64,000 nt of DNA. Origin: Flaccisagitta enflata (taxonomy: Eukaryota > Chaetognatha > Sagittoidea > Aphragmophora). Numbering within the stretch: position 1 is the first letter of the stretch; each line of letters starts with the position of its first letter. The notes below the pieces were generated by a model. That model was given only the letters and a program-made list of their open reading frames with translations, had not been told where the DNA came from and ran no database searches. This document shows, in pieces, positions 32,367 to 51,165 of the stretch. Position numbers and translations under genes: made by a program. The DNA lies in NCBI GenBank assembly GCA_965153355.1, contig OZ231127.1:50902001-50966000 (forward strand), written 5' to 3'.

Positions 32367-34426
32367 ATGAAGAGAGGAACTGAGGACGACCTCACAAACA
32401 TAACGAAAAAAATGAGCCACAAAGGACTTTTGATATTTGATTTTGACAACACGTTGGTGGACACGCGAGGCGTCGGAATTCACGCCTTGGATCAAGTGGA
32501 AAGCTTTCTTCGGACCATGGATGGCGCCGATCGATTACTGGAGAACAAGTCACAATTGTTTCAGACGTTCGAGCGGAATCTGAGGGAGAGAGGCGAAGAC
32601 AAAAGTGGGCGAGTGGACATCGAAACTTGGCGATCGGGATTGTGGCGAGAAGCCGCCATCAGTGCTGGTGAGATCGCGCGGCGACCTAAGGGAATCGTCT
32701 TTCTCACCAACGAGTTGTACGACAATCTTGAAACCGCGAGGTTAGGTCTTCGCTGATGCTGAATTGATGACTGCTAGTAGACTTACTATCTTGCTAATAA
32801 AAATCTTCCGGCACATTTACATGTATATCTCAGCTTAGAATCAAGCAATCATAAAAAAATTGGTGAGATAATTAAAGCTCTTCAAATTTGCTAGCTATCT
32901 TCGCAAACCGCATCCCTCTACGTCAATGCGTTAAAAAGTTATTCAACTTTGATTGAAATACTTGAAATTTGCTCATGCCATTTCTACACAAATTTTAAAT
33001 GACATCTTTTCACTGTTTTTCAAATTTCTTCTAAACGCATTGAGTTAGACAGATGCGGTTTGCGCAGACAGATAGCAAATTTGAAGGGCTTTATTTTCGT
33101 CACCAATTTTTTTATGATTTGATGTAATTTTTGGTAGCTATGAGTGTAAATGTAGAAAAAAAAAGTTAAAAAAATCTGTGAGAAAAGTCAGGAGACCCAT
33201 CACTCAAGAATTGCATCTAGAAGCTCTACCAATCACTTCCCCAACAAATGTCGGCCCTGATTTAGTCAAAAGGAGCTAAATCTAATTATTCATGGATTTG
33301 TAACAGATTTTTAACTGTTTTTATGCCAATTGATATGTTTTTATTACAGGGCGGAAGATTTTTTTTAGCAAGATAGTAATTCTCTTAATTCCCTCTATTT
33401 GAATGATGTACCATAACGCACACGCGTCAAATCAGAATTTTCTTGTCAGGTTGTGGTTGTATGGATTCCTTTTATATCAGATTATTTCCTTGAATATTAG
33501 GCGTCGGTGATTTGATAAACGATCCCGCATCGGCGGAAATTAACGCAGTATGGAAATCGAGTCGATTAGATCGCCTGAAAATTCCCGACGCCGTCGCCGA
33601 GATGCTCGTCCAGCTCCGCAAAGAATACGACCTGTGCCTTCTGACCAATGGAAACTCGATCGTTCAATCGGAAAAAATACAGGTATGTGCACATGTGGTT
33701 GCTCTACCAAACACCTACTGCAATTGTTGAAGACAAGGCCGGATACACGGCTACCGAAGTCGCGTGCGGGTGGGCAGGGGCCATATTTGAGGTCACCAGA
33801 CCATTTTGGCAGGAGCAGTGATGTCAAAGAAATAAAATCATAACAAGAGTAAAGTGTGACCAACCGACCGACCGACCGACGGACAAAGCGGGTTGTAGAG
33901 TCGCGTGCACGCGACTAAAAAATCATTGCCTGAACGTTTTTGTATTTTGTCGTTAATAGAGCATAGACGTTTATAAATTGTTGGCCGAAAAACTGGAGGT
34001 TGACAACTTTCATTGTCAGTAAAAACTTGTGATTCCAATAAAGTGTTTTTGCTTCTGATTAAAATCATTAATTGTGCCACACCTCCACTCTAGCGCACCG
34101 GAGCGGCGGCGTTTTTCGATTTGGTCGTCATATCCGGTGATCATCCTTGGGAGAAACCGGACGTGGAGATTTACAATTATCTCGCTGGCAAGATGAATCT
34201 CGATTCGCTCGGCGATGCCGTCATGATCGGTGACAATTGGGATACCGACATTCGAGGAGGTCTCAACGCGGGCGTCAAAGCCGTCGTGTGGATTCGTCGT
34301 CCCGATATTGGTACGACGGAAGACGACGAGAAAAAACTAAACAGCTACTCGGGCCTTTGTCATAGAACGACAGACGTACTCGCGTTACCCTCGCTGTTGA
34401 ACCAGATTTACATACTTAAGCAATGA
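32367..34426 (+). CDS. NANP: HAD-family phosphatase, N-acylneuraminate-9-phosphatase-like
   Basis: NANP removes phosphate from N-acetylneuraminate-9-phosphate in sialic-acid synthesis. Exons 32367-32667, 33501-33682 and 34094-34426 sum to 816 nt (271 residues from the first ATG, 256 from the better-matching ATG at 32412, MSHKGLL; human NANP is about 248). HAD motifs are complete: motif I FDFDNTLVDT (nucleophile Asp codon 32439-32441), motif II LLTNGNS, motif III Lys in HPWEKPD, motif IV MIGDNWDTDIRGGLNAG. Donors GTGAGA and GTATGT, acceptors TTAG and CTAG. The phases join without frameshift. Intron 1 holds a 591-bp TA-flanked MITE and intron 2 an F1 repeat. Assignment to NANP rather than another HAD-IA phosphatase (HDHD or PGP type) rests on WKS.R in exon 2 and the G.NAG.KA.VWI segment; substrate is inferred. 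Confidence 0.85.
32786..33376. mobile_element. TA-flanked MITE with long TIRs in NANP intron 1
   Basis: Ends CTATCTTGCTAATAAAAATC and the matching inverted right end ATTTTTTTTAGCAAGATAG, flanked by TA (32784-32785, 33377-33378). The inverted similarity extends inward over most of both arms (CGCATC...GATGCGGTTTGCG pairing near 32910 and 33055). 591 bp, no ORF. It shares the CTATCT start and length with the element at 62947. Confidence 0.87.
33733..33921 (+). mobile_element. F1 dispersed repeat in NANP intron 2
   Basis: Full copy: ACAAGGCCGGATACACGGCT, AGTCGCGTGCGGGTGGGCAG, GGCAGGAGCAGTGATGTCAA, AAAGTGTGACCAACCGACCG tract, CAAAGCGGGTTGTAGAG, and the terminal perfect hairpin AGTCGCGTGCACGCGACT followed by AAAAAA. 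The overlapping ORFs on both strands are artefacts of the repeat. Confidence 0.92.
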
Positions 34427-35020
34427 AGTGATCCCATCGATCCATTCCATCCATTGACAGGAATGCTGCGATTTTTCATCGTTGTTAACCGGTCCTTATT
34501 TCTGGACCTTTGACATCTGTCCGCCCGCCCGGGACGTGGTACTTCACCGAACCTCGTTCCATATGAATTTCATGATCATTTACATTTATATATGTGTCGA
34601 TAAATCTTCTTTAATCATTAACCTTAGTCATGAACGTCAAACATTATTTACGGCTGAGAGCTCTCAGCAACTTCCACGCACTCTCTCCGACCGGCAGTTG
34701 CCGACAAAAACTTCCTACATCCCCTTGGTTAGTCCTTATCGATCAAGGTGCATTTTAACTTCCTCCTTAAAGGGATGGTACTGGCTTTATGGGAATACTT
34801 TAACTGGTTTTAAGTAATGGTACTAATGGAACGTAAATTTTGCTTTAAAAAGAATGATTTGATCCTAAGAACAAATAGACTGGATACACGGCTACTAAAG
34901 ACGCAACTAGGGGCAGTGTAAGATTAGGCCAATCTTACTAGTGGCCATTGATGCAAAACTACCTGTAAACTCCCTTCCATCAGAATTTTTTGAGGAAACA
35001 GTAGTTTTGATGCACCTTGA
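34427..35020 (+). other. NANP to ABHD11 intergenic region with F1 remnant
   Basis: No certain exon. A truncated F1 5' end (CTGGATACACGGCTACTAAA) is at 34880-34925. The missing ABHD11 start exon might lie here; an open segment ending in CTTGGTTAGT near 34730 is one weak candidate. Confidence 0.45.
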
Positions 35021-42771
<7,751 letters not shown>

Positions 42772-42855
42772 GTATGTGTTGCTTGCAGAAGATGAACACA
42801 CAGTCGCATTGATTCTGAAGCAACGGAGGTTGAGGTGAGGCGCGAGTGTCGAGAC

Positions 42856-42861
42856 ATTAAA
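42856..42861 (+). terminator. ABHD11 candidate polyadenylation signal ATTAAA
   Basis: A variant signal 85 bp after the ABHD11 stop, continuing into an A-run. Confidence 0.5.
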
Positions 42862-43267
42862 AAAAAAATTGAAATTGAACCTCCACTGGACAAGAACTCG
42901 TGGCCTATGTTGTACTACAAAATTAACATTTTATTTGCATGGATTACAGATTACAGAAACGAAATTTAAATATCTTCGAGATTGATCTTAAATGGCATTC
43001 GCCAATTCGCGTTTACGGCAATTTTCTTTCATTTCTTAAAATTCTAAGCTAAATAGCCTTCATATTGATTGAATTTGAATGGACAGAAATCGAGAAAACA
43101 TGCCTTGGTGAAAGATATGACAAGCGCGTGCCTTATGGACCGACAAGCTTAATGACAGCTCCACCTGTCTACTAGTTACCTGTTTATAGTAAGGTATTTG
43201 AGGGTATAGGTGAAAGGAATGAAGCAATGAAGATACACTTCTTTTTTTTAATGAGAGACAACTTTTT
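42862..43267. other. Gene-free stretch, nothing recognised
   Basis: AT-rich sequence downstream of ABHD11. No exon or known repeat seen. Confidence 0.5.
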
Positions 43268-43650
43268 TGAAATCAGCCTGGGTGTTCTTAAATTTTTAAT
43301 CATTTTCAGCCTGAAATTCTCTTAAAGTGTTCTTAATTTCTTCGATGTTTACAAACATGTAAACTGTAAAAAAATACCATATTTATAACAATTGTATCTT
43401 AAACTTGATTATTATCGTGGTTTTTTTTTATATAATGCCTGATTTCATTGGCAAACTAAAAAAGAACATTATTTCTAAAGATAAAAATCTTAAATTTCTG
43501 AAAAATTCATTTTTTAGATAAAAAACTAACAAAAAAGTTCTTTTGCAAATGGTCAAAACTAAATCTCAGCCTGGGCATTCTCTTATTTTGTTCTTAAAAT
43601 TTTGGCAAATCTCAGGCTCATGTCTCTTATAAACTGGTCTCTTATAAAAT
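43268..43650 (+). repeat. Dispersed repeat D1, copy 2
   Basis: Same order of motifs as 12630-13037: GGGTGTTCTTAAATTTTTAA, CAGCCTGAAATTCTCTTAAA, GCCTGGGCATTCTCTTATTT, CATGTCTCTTATAAACTGG. Moderately diverged, with a few indels. Confidence 0.85.
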
Positions 43651-44229
43651 AAAAAAAGTGTATGTTCAGGACTTGTAAGTGATAGAAAGTGTGCAAATAT
43701 TTAGGATGTAGGGATGGAAAGTGTGAGAATGTGTTTTCTTCCCTCGCATCATGTACATGTACGGCCTAATTACCTCAAGTCGAGAAGAGATCCACCATAA
43801 ACACACGTCGTGGAAGATACAAGTGTAATTTCACTTGTTTATAATTATACAACAGCTTGACCCACACAAGCAACATGAGTTAGCTTTCGTCCGTCCTAGA
43901 TCCTCTTCATCTTTAAGTGGCACTACGCCGCCTATAAATAGTAAGGGAAATAGGGAGCCATGATGCGTAATAAAAATAATTGTCCGCAGTTTTCGAATTC
44001 GGGCAAGCAACAGACTTCCAGCCCTTGATTTGTGCTTATCAAGCAAGCACAATGCTTGATGAAACCCATACATATGATATATCAACGATATCCTCCAGGG
44101 GGAATCATAATCTAGCAAAAAAAAACGGCCCAAAAAGTCTCTACTGGCTTCGGTCAGAGCAATGATATTAGCATGTTACCTAATCTAACACTGAGGCTCT
44201 AAAAATTTGGCTAAAAGTATACAAAATTG
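43651..44229. other. Gene-free stretch, unassigned ORF on minus strand
   Basis: A 100-codon minus frame (43831-44133) is open but has no family resemblance and is probably chance. Confidence 0.4.
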
Positions 44230-44515
44230 ATAGATTCAAGGTGAGCGAGTCAGGAATCGAGAATCGAAAACCGCATCCAAATCGGACTGTGCGCACTCTT
44301 GCGCATCGCGTGCATGTGTTAACTTTGCCGATCGCAATTCCATGGTTGTGCGGTGGCGGACTTTTTACGCGCGCGCGAACAAATTCGGAGCAACCTCCGC
44401 TGACGAACTTTTTTGCGGAATAATTACTCACTCTGACGAAAAGTATATAGTCCAGCATATCGTTAGAAAGCTCATGACACGAGGAAGCCGATGATGGATA
44501 CCAAATTGAGCTGGT
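44230..44515 (+). repeat. Dispersed repeat D2, copy 1
   Basis: GAATCGAAAACCGCATCCAA, ATCGGAC, GGTGGCGGACTTTTTACGC and TATATAGTCCAGCATATCGT in order. The second copy (46370-46845) has the same order but carries an F2 insertion. Confidence 0.8.
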
Positions 44516-45130
44516 ATTATGTAAAAATGAGCGAGTCTGCTCATAAGTGAGCAAGCGCGCTTCTGAATGAGCAGTTATCACTCAAGGAGTATATTCAGCG
44601 CTTTTTTGATCAAGTTTGGTCCAAACAGATAGAGTTTGCGTCAAAATGAATCCAATTTGCGCCTGATTGAGCAAGTTTGCTCATAAATGAGCAGGTTAGC
44701 TCAACAATACGCAATTTCAAAGTTTCCAAAAAGTTGGCAAATTGTCCCCAAAAAAGGAGAAATTAGTTTGCTCCATAATCCATATGGGTGTGTTGACAGA
44801 GCAAGTTTACTCAAAGATAAGTGAGCTTGCTCAATTAAAAGCAAGTTCGCTAAAAGTGAGCGAATTTGCTCAAAATGAGCTACCCTGTTCAAAACAAGCA
44901 ACCTTGCTTTAAATGAGCAGCTTTGTTAAAAATGAACGATTTTACTCCCAATGAGCAGTTTAGCTCAAGATCAACCAATCAACCAAATAAAGTAAGTTTT
45001 CTCTAAATGTTACAGTTTGCTCAAAACGAGCAAGTTAGCTAAAAATGGGGGAGTTTGGTAAAATTGAGCAAATATGCTCAAAATGAGTGTGTTTGTCAGA
45101 ACAAGTTGTAAGAATGAATTTGTTTTAAAC
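44516..45130. repeat. Degenerate 19-24-bp minisatellite with palindromic unit
   Basis: Diverged units of the form AAATGAGCAAGTTTGCTC; GAGCAA...TTGCTC within each unit is self-complementary. About 25 units, variable spacing. Confidence 0.85.
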
Positions 45131-45423
45131 TAAGCAGGATAAATGACCATTGACCAATAAGTAGTAGCTTTTTGGATAGGCAGGGGCAGTGCATGCGGGC
45201 ATGTAGGGGTCGAGGTACACGCTGGCAGTTAAAGTAGGTAGAAAAAGAAATGATGCTGAGAAATCGCTTTTTCGCCCAATTTTACGTTATCCAGTGAATG
45301 GCATTAACTAGGATTGGAAGATCGGGCAATGAGTCTCAAAAAGAAAACTTGTCCTCACATCACGATTTTACGCTTAAAACATAAGTGCACCCTTATATCT
45401 CCGCTTGTTTTATGTGCACAATA

Positions 45424-45981
45424 TTAACTAGTCATCCAAGGATCGCACATGGTCAGCGGTACCCGATGCCCTGCTGGGAGTATTTAAGTGAAAATTGAGA
45501 GTGAGCAGGGCAGCGGCCCCAAAGGACCATTGTCCTGTAGGACACAGGGGTGAATTTCCATGTTATTCAATAGGACATTTTTCGTCAATTTCCCATGTTA
45601 TCTAATGGGAATTTTTGCATTTTTTGCATTTTTTATCAATTTTCCTTGTAATTTAATGAGGATTTTTTCATTTTTTAAAATTTTTTGTCAATTTTCTATA
45701 TCATTCAATGGGGATTATTCCATTTTTTCAGTTTTTGTCAATTTTTCATGTTATTCAATGGGGATTTTTTAAGTTTTTGATTATTTTGCATAGTATTCAA
45801 TGGGAATTTTTACATTTTTTCATTTTTTGTCAATTTTCCATGTTATTCGACAGGGATTGAGGTTTCTGGCTTAAGGAGGTGGGGGGGGGGGGGGATGGAC
45901 GGATGGATGGAAGGATGCATGAATGGAATGTGCCCCCTGTGTCCTACAAGACATCAGCCCTTTGGGGCCGCTGCCCAAAAA
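45424..45981 (+). mobile_element. FB-A foldback element, copy 2 (complete)
   Basis: Head ACTAGTCATCCAAGGATCGC, then GGTCAGCGGTACCCGATGCC. Left arm GGGCAGCGGCCCCAAAGGAC...CCTGTAGGACACAGGGG. Cargo of about six 50-bp units (CATGTTATTCAATGGGGATT). G-run and GGACGGATGGATGG tract. Right arm CCCCTGTGTCCTACAAGACA...TTTGGGGCCGCTGCCC. This is the best complete FB-A here. Confidence 0.9.
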
Positions 45982-46097
45982 CAACTTTAATTAAATATAT
46001 AATCATATATGATCATGAAACAGCAGAAGCAGTTGCCGAGATCGTGCAAAAAAAAACCATCTAAAAACTCAAATCTGGTCCGCGATTTAGCCAAGCT

Positions 46098-46302
46098 TTT
46101 TTAGTTGCGGAGTTAGCTCTAAGAGGCTTTGTCCATCCGTCCATCCGTCCATCTGACCGTGGTGATCGAGTTGAAAAGTGTGAAAACGCGCATTTTTGAT
46201 AATCTGTGTGCGTGAGTGTGTTCGGGGTGGGCAAGTGTGTGGATTAGGGTTGTACGCTCCTGCCCACCCATCCGCAACGATTTTGTGACCCCACGTCACT
46301 TT
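46098..46302 (+). mobile_element. F2 dispersed repeat, full copy
   Basis: TTTTTAGTTGCGGAGTTAGC end, TTTGTCCATCCGTCCATCCG tract, GATCGAGTTGAAAAGTGTG, GCTCCTGCCCACCCATCCGC, GTGACCCCACGTCACTT end. Confidence 0.87.
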
Positions 46303-46369
46303 TTTCTTTACTTTGTGATTGCGTGGCTTTAATTTTTAAAGACCGCGGTAAAAATCCCACATCGATAGA

Positions 46370-46845
46370 TTAAAGGAAGGATTCGATAATCGAAAACCGC
46401 ATCAAAATCGGACGTTGTGCACATTTTTTAACTTTGCCAATCGGAAATTCGATCGTTGAGCGGTGGCGAAGTTTTTACGCATGTGGTCACATTTTCCACT
46501 TAATTCCTAGGACTTCCGCTGCATAACTTTTTAGTTGCGGACACGCAACTCTATAAGAGGCTTTGTCCGTCCGTCCGTCTGTTGGTCCGTCCGTCTGTGA
46601 GCGAGGGTCTAAAAAGTGGTGAAACGAGCGTTGTAGATGCTTGTGTTTAGTTGGGGGTGGAGGGAAGGGGGGGCGTGGGATGTGGATGGGGGTAGGACGC
46701 CCCTGCCCACCCGTCCGCAACGATATTGTAACCTCGTCAATTGTTCTGTTTAATTTCTTTTAAATAAAAAGAAAATTACATATATAGTCCAGCATGTCGG
46801 AAAGCTGATGACCCAAGGAAGACAATGGTGCCTACCAACATGAAC
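46370..46845 (+). repeat. Dispersed repeat D2, copy 2, with nested F2
   Basis: TCGAAAACCGCATCAAAATC...GCTGCATAACTTTT on the left and TATATAGTCCAGCATGTCGG on the right match D2 copy 1. The F2 at 46528-46745 interrupts it. Confidence 0.8.
46528..46745 (+). mobile_element. F2 dispersed repeat nested in D2
   Basis: TTTTTAGTTGCGGACACGCA, GTCCGTCCGTCCGTCTGTTG, GTGGTGAAACGAGCGTTG, GCCCCTGCCCACCCGTCCGC, GTCAATTGTT. Comparison with D2 copy 1 gives an almost empty-site reference for its insertion. Confidence 0.88.
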
Positions 46846-47005
46846 GTGTACCATGAAAATTTCAAAAATTTCCATTGGATAACATGGAAAATTGATGAAG
46901 AAATGACAAAGTACAAAAGTATCCATGAAAAGCATGGGAAATTGAAAAGAATTGAAAAATATGTAATCCCCATTTAATAACATGGAAAATTGATAAGAAA
47001 ATGAA
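46846..47005. repeat. Minisatellite related to FB-A cargo, reverse orientation
   Basis: Units of the form CCATTGGATAACATGGAAAA, TTGATAAGAAAATGAAAA. Similar units recur at 47574-47705. Confidence 0.75.
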
Positions 47006-47573
47006 AATAGTCGCAAAAGCGTTAGATGGTCAGCGGTACCCTAAGTGAATGTTAGATGTGAAGGTGAGAGGGGCAGCGGCCCCGAAAGAGCCAATGACCT
47101 ATGCTTGGCTAGAATTGGAGTATTGATAGGGGATTTTAGCCCCAAGGAAGGGTTTGGAGCCATGGGGTGGGAATCGGAGCAATGATGATGGCCCTAGAGC
47201 TGGGATTGGACCCTAGAGGCTGGGATTGGATCCTTGAGGCTGGGATTGGAGCCTCCAGTCTGGGATTGGAGCCTCGAGTCTAGGACTGGAGCTTCCAGTC
47301 TGGGATTGAAGCTATGAGGCTGAAATTGGAGCCTGGAGGCTGGGATTGGATTCTTGATGCTGGTATTGAGCCATGACACTGGGATTGGAGCCTTGAGGCT
47401 TGGATATGAGGCCTAAGGCTGAGATTTGAGCGGGAGGTTGAAATTTAGGCTTCGAAGTCAGTGGGGGGGACAGAGAAGGAGGAGAAGGAGGAGAGGGAGG
47501 AGGAGAAGGAGAAAGTTTCCCATATGTGTGAAAGCATAGGTCATCGGCCCCTTCGAGGCCGCTGCCCAAAAAT
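47006..47573 (+). mobile_element. FB-B foldback element, copy 2 (complete)
   Basis: Head ATAGTCGCAAAAGCGTTAGA, then GGTCAGCGGTACCC. Arm GGGGCAGCGGCCCCGAAAGA, GCCAATGACCTATGCTT. About 14 cargo units like GAGGCTGGGATTGGAGCC, then a GGAGGAGAAGG tract. Right arm GAAAGCATAGGTCATCGGCC, CCTTCGAGGCCGCTGCCC. Confidence 0.9.
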
Positions 47574-47710
47574 GAAGAATTCCCATTGAACAACACGGAA
47601 AATTGTAAAATAATGAAAAAATATGGAATTCTAATTGTATAGTATGGAAAATTGATAAAAAATGAAAAGATGTAGACTTCCCATCAAATAGTATGGGAAA
47701 TTGAAATGGC

Positions 47711-47808
47711 GGGGGGGGGGGGATGAACGAATGAACAAATAAACAAACAAACGGAAGTCCCCTGTGTTCTACAGGACATCGTCCCCTTTGGAGCCGCTGC
47801 CCAAAAAT
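47711..47808 (+). mobile_element. FB-C right arm fragment
   Basis: G-run, then ATGAACGAATGAACAA, ACGGAAGTCCCCTGTGTTCT, ACAGGACATCGTCCCC, GGAGCCGCTGCCC. Confidence 0.75.
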
Positions 47809-48019
47809 GAGAAATGGGGTCCAAATGAGTATGATCCAAATCAGCGAGTTTCCTTAAAGTATGTGTGTCTTTTTTCGAGTCAGTCTACTGAAAATGAACT
47901 AATTCACCCAAACAATACAAATGGGAAAAAAATCCTGGACACTGCTGGTCCGAGTGTTGTTAAATGAACATTTACGGGTAGTTTATACATTACTGCTCCT
48001 GCCCAAATGCATGATTAGC

Positions 48020-48262
48020 CTTTTTAGTTGCGGCCATGCAGCTCTATGAGGTTCTGTCCGTCTGTCGGTCCGTCGGTCCATCATGCTTGGAGTTGAAAAC
48101 GTGAAAACTCGTATTTATGATGCTACAGTTGTGATTTTGTGTGTGTGGGGGAGGGAGGGAGTCGGTGAGGACGGGGATTTGAAGCCCCTACCCACCCATC
48201 CGCAACAATATCGTGACCCCACGTCACTTGTTTTATCGCTGCCCTTGCCTTCTCGCACGCGA
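48020..48262 (+). mobile_element. F2 dispersed repeat with F1-like tail
   Basis: F2 from TTTTTAGTTGCGGCCATGCA to GTGACCCCACGTCACTTGTT (48233), then TCGCACGCGACTTGGGTAGC resembling the F1 5' segment in reverse, so the two families meet here. Confidence 0.8.
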
Positions 48263-48300
48263 CTTGGGTAGCTGGCAAAAACAAAGGAGTAATGCATTTA

Positions 48301-48840
48301 TTCTCAAAAGAAGCAACAACTTTGGAAGGCTGTTGCTCCTAAACAAATTGAGCTAATGACCTCAACTTAGGCTCATTTTAAAGAACTGTGTCTGTCCTTT
48401 AAAATGAGCCCAAGTTGAGGTCATTAGCTCAATTTGTTAAAAAGATAGAGGCCTACAAAAGGAGGGGTTAATTCTTCTTTTTTTCAAAGGCAGCCTCAAC
48501 TTTGGAAGGCTGTTGCTCCTAAACGAATTGAGCTAATAACCTCAACTTAGGCTCATTTTAAAGAACAGTGTCTGCTGTTTAAAATGAGCCCAAGTTGAGG
48601 TCATTACCTCAATTCGTTTAAAAGACAGAGGCCTACAAAAAGAGGGGTCAATTCTTCTTTTTCTCTAAAGAAGCATCAACTTTGGAAGGCTGTTGCTCCT
48701 AAACGAACAGAGCTAATGACCTTAATTTAGGCTCATTTTAAAGAACTGTGTCTGTTCTTTAAAATGAGCCCAAGTTGAGGTCATTAGCTCAATTCGTTTA
48801 GAAGATATGAACTTACAAACATAGGGGTGGTGGACAAAGA
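48301..48840. repeat. Three tandem 180-bp units, each with a 40-bp-stem hairpin
   Basis: Units start at about 48301, 48481 and 48661, exactly 180 bp apart, each with CAACTTTGGAAGGCTGTTGC. Each contains a near-perfect inverted repeat (48342-48438, 48521-48620, 48701-48800): AATTGAGCTAATGACCTCAA pairs with TTGAGGTCATTAGCTCAATT, and CTCATTTTAAAG with CTTTAAAATGAG, around a 12-14-nt loop (CTGTGTCTGT...). Function unknown. Confidence 0.95.
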
Positions 48841-49518
48841 TTTTTCCCTGATTTGCATAATATTTTCTTATTCTTGGGGGGCCATGATTTTTATGAAAAT
48901 ACCATTGAGCTATGAAAACCATCTCAGCACATGCCGGGGATGGGATTTCAACCAAAAAATTGGTACCGGATCCATTTTTCTTTTGGGACCTTCCTATACT
49001 ACTATAAATAGAACTTTCTTTGTTTTCAATTTGATGACAAATCTGTTGCATAGGATGTACAATATGCAGTTCAGAGAGACAGAGAGAGAGAGACAGACAG
49101 AAAGAAACAGATAGTCAAACAGACACTAAGAAAGACAAACAGACAAATAGAAAGACAAACAGAAAGACAAACAAAGACACACGCATGTACGCACACATAA
49201 CCACATGCACACACGCACACGCGCGCGCACCCAAACACACTCATAAAAACACAGTGAGGGTTCACAAGGTCCACTTTCTGTTATTTGAATTGGGTATACA
49301 TGTAGTGAGGGATATTGTGGTCCATTGTATCGTCAAAAAATGTTTTTCAAATAATTTGTTGGGATCTATCGGAAGTAAAAATTCTATCCTTTTGTTTTCC
49401 GTCCAGTCTCGCGTGTAATCGCTTTGCCCTCTCAGTTGCTTGTCTATGAACAAATGGTACTCGGTGGTCGGTCTTGTATGTAAATGAATGAAATTATTTT
49501 ACAGTTAAAAAGCACCAT
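48841..49518. other. Gene-free stretch with AG/CA-rich segment
   Basis: GAGAGACAGA and CAAACAGA low-complexity sequence at 49075-49170, CACGCACACG at 49200-49240. No supported gene. Confidence 0.5.
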
Positions 49519-49868
49519 GTAACTAGTCATCCAAGGATCGCCTATGTTCAGCGGTACCTGATGCTCTGCTTGGAGTGATCAAGTGAAGCAGTGGAGTGAG
49601 AGCAGGGCAGCGGCTCAAAGGGCCGATGTCCAGGGGTGAATTTCGAGACGTCCTGAGGCGGATTTGAAGTCAGGATGGCAGAATTTAGCAGATTTGAGGC
49701 TTGGGAGGCAGGCTTGAGGCCTAGAGGACAAATTTGAGGCCTGAAGAGTTGATTTGAGGCCTGGAGGGCGGATTTGAGGTCTGAAGGGCTGATTTGAGGT
49801 TTTGAGGGCAGATATGAGGTCTGGAGAGCTGATTTAAGCTCTCGAGGGCTAAATTGAGGTCTAACAGG
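49519..49868 (+). mobile_element. FB-A copy 3, left part only, with FB-type cargo
   Basis: Head ACTAGTCATCCAAGGATCGC, GCGGTACCTGATGCTCTGC, arm GGGCAGCGGCTCAAAGGGCC, then about eight units like TTGAGGCCTGGAGGGCGGAT. It runs straight into the head of FB-C2 with no right arm, a fusion or a nested insertion. Confidence 0.8.
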
Positions 49869-50387
49869 TCGCCCAAGGGCAATACGTGGTCAGCGATACC
49901 CGTTGCCCTGCTTTGCATGGTTGTAAATTGGAATGAGAGGCAGGGCAGCGGTCCCCTGTAGAACACAGGGGACTTTCGTTCGTTTGTCCGTCCATTCATT
50001 CGTCCGTCCGTCCGTCCGCCCCCGGCCCTCTCAGGCCTGAAACCTGCCCTCCCAGGCCTAAAATCTGCCCTCTCAGGCCTGAAATCTGCCCTCTCAGGCC
50101 TTGAATCTGCGACGGCAGATTTCAGGCCTGGGAGGGCAGATTTTAGGCCTGAGAGGACAGGTTTCAGGCGTGAAAGGGCAAATTTTAGGCTTAGGAGGGC
50201 AGATTCAAGGCCTGAGAGGGCTGATTTCAGGCCTGAGAGGGCAGATTTTAGGCCTGAGAGGGCAGATTTCAGGCCTGAGAGGGCCGGGGGGGGGGGACGA
50301 ATGAACGAACGGATGGACGGACAAACAAACGAAAGTCCCCTGTGTTCTACAGGACTTCATCCCCTGCGGGGCCGCTGCCCAAAAGGG
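49869..50387 (+). mobile_element. FB-C foldback element, copy 2 (complete)
   Basis: Head AGGTCGCCCAAGGGCAATAC, GGTCAGCGATACCCGTTGCC. Left arm GGGCAGCGGTCCCCTGTAGA, ACACAGGGGACTTTCGTTCG. Cargo of CTGAAATCTGCCCTCTCAGG units that switch orientation at about 50110, so the cargo is itself an inverted repeat. Right arm CGAAAGTCCCCTGTGTTCTA...GCGGGGCCGCTGCCC. Confidence 0.9.
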
Positions 50388-50612
50388 CTAATTTTAGGGC
50401 CCAGGGGGCCAAAATCAGGCCTGAGACTGCAGACTTGAGGCTCCGAGGGGGGGATGGACGGATGGTCAGACATCTCGAAATTCCCCCTGTCCTAGCCCGC
50501 GTGAGGTTGAACCAGAGAATTGGAAAAAAAATCAACAACAGTGTTCAGACATGAAGAATTTCGACTTTCGGTTGAGGAGAGTGATGCGGCTTGACCATTG
50601 TCAGTTCAAAAG
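50388..50612. other. FB cargo remnant and unassigned sequence
   Basis: CAGGCCTGAGACTGCAGACT and GGGGGGATGGACGGATGG resemble FB-C cargo and tract. No gene. Confidence 0.45.
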
Positions 50613-50733
50613 TAGGGATGTGGAAGCGATTGACCGCTTCCATTTTGGAGGATGGGATAGCTACTAGTATTTGTACTACAAAATGGAAGCAGAAGCGGAA
50701 GCGGCATTAAAATCAACCGCTTCCACATCCCTA
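50613..50733. mobile_element. 121-bp MITE with TIR TAGGGATGTGGAAGCG
   Basis: Both ends carry the TIR, followed by further GCTTCC/GGAAGC inverted segments. TCAAAAG occurs just outside both ends (offset by AA on the right), a possible 7-8-bp target duplication. No coding capacity. Confidence 0.8.
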
Positions 50734-50825
50734 AATCAAAAGACTCAAGTTCTTTTCTCGTTTGCTTGATCATCACTGACCTACCATCAGCGCAGAGCAT
50801 AGCTGAGCACATTTTCGGTGAAATT

Positions 50826-51110
50826 TTTTTTTTTTTGGGCAGCGGCCTCGAAAGGGAACGAAGTCCGAAGTCCTGTAGAACACAGGGGGAATCAATATGT
50901 ATGTCCGTACGTCCACCCCCCGCCCCATCCTCAGGGCTTTCCTATGGGGCTTATTCTGACCCAAACTCTGCCAAATAGCCCAAATCCAAGCATAATGGTC
51001 CAAATCCAAGCGAAATGGCCCAAATCTGGCAAGAGGTCCATCATTTTGGCCCCTTAGACCTATGTTGTGGCCTCCAATACCTAGATTCTGAACAGATAGC
51101 GGTAGTTTGA
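50826..51110 (+). mobile_element. FB-C related element, left arm plus diverged cargo
   Basis: TTTTTGGGCAGCGGCCTCGA, CCTGTAGAACACAGGGGGAA, GTCCGTACGTCCACC tract, then units like AATGGCCCAAATCTGGC. Right arm not seen. Confidence 0.75.
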
Positions 51111-51165
51111 ATGGATGGTGTGTAACCGCGTAGCATGCAACTAAAAATTGCATGAAAAACATTAG

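Noticed and set aside
34482-34817. First exon of ABHD11
   Set aside because: Open frame with a GTTAGT donor-like site, but no targeting-peptide character or match to the ABHD11 N-terminus; kept only as a weak candidate.
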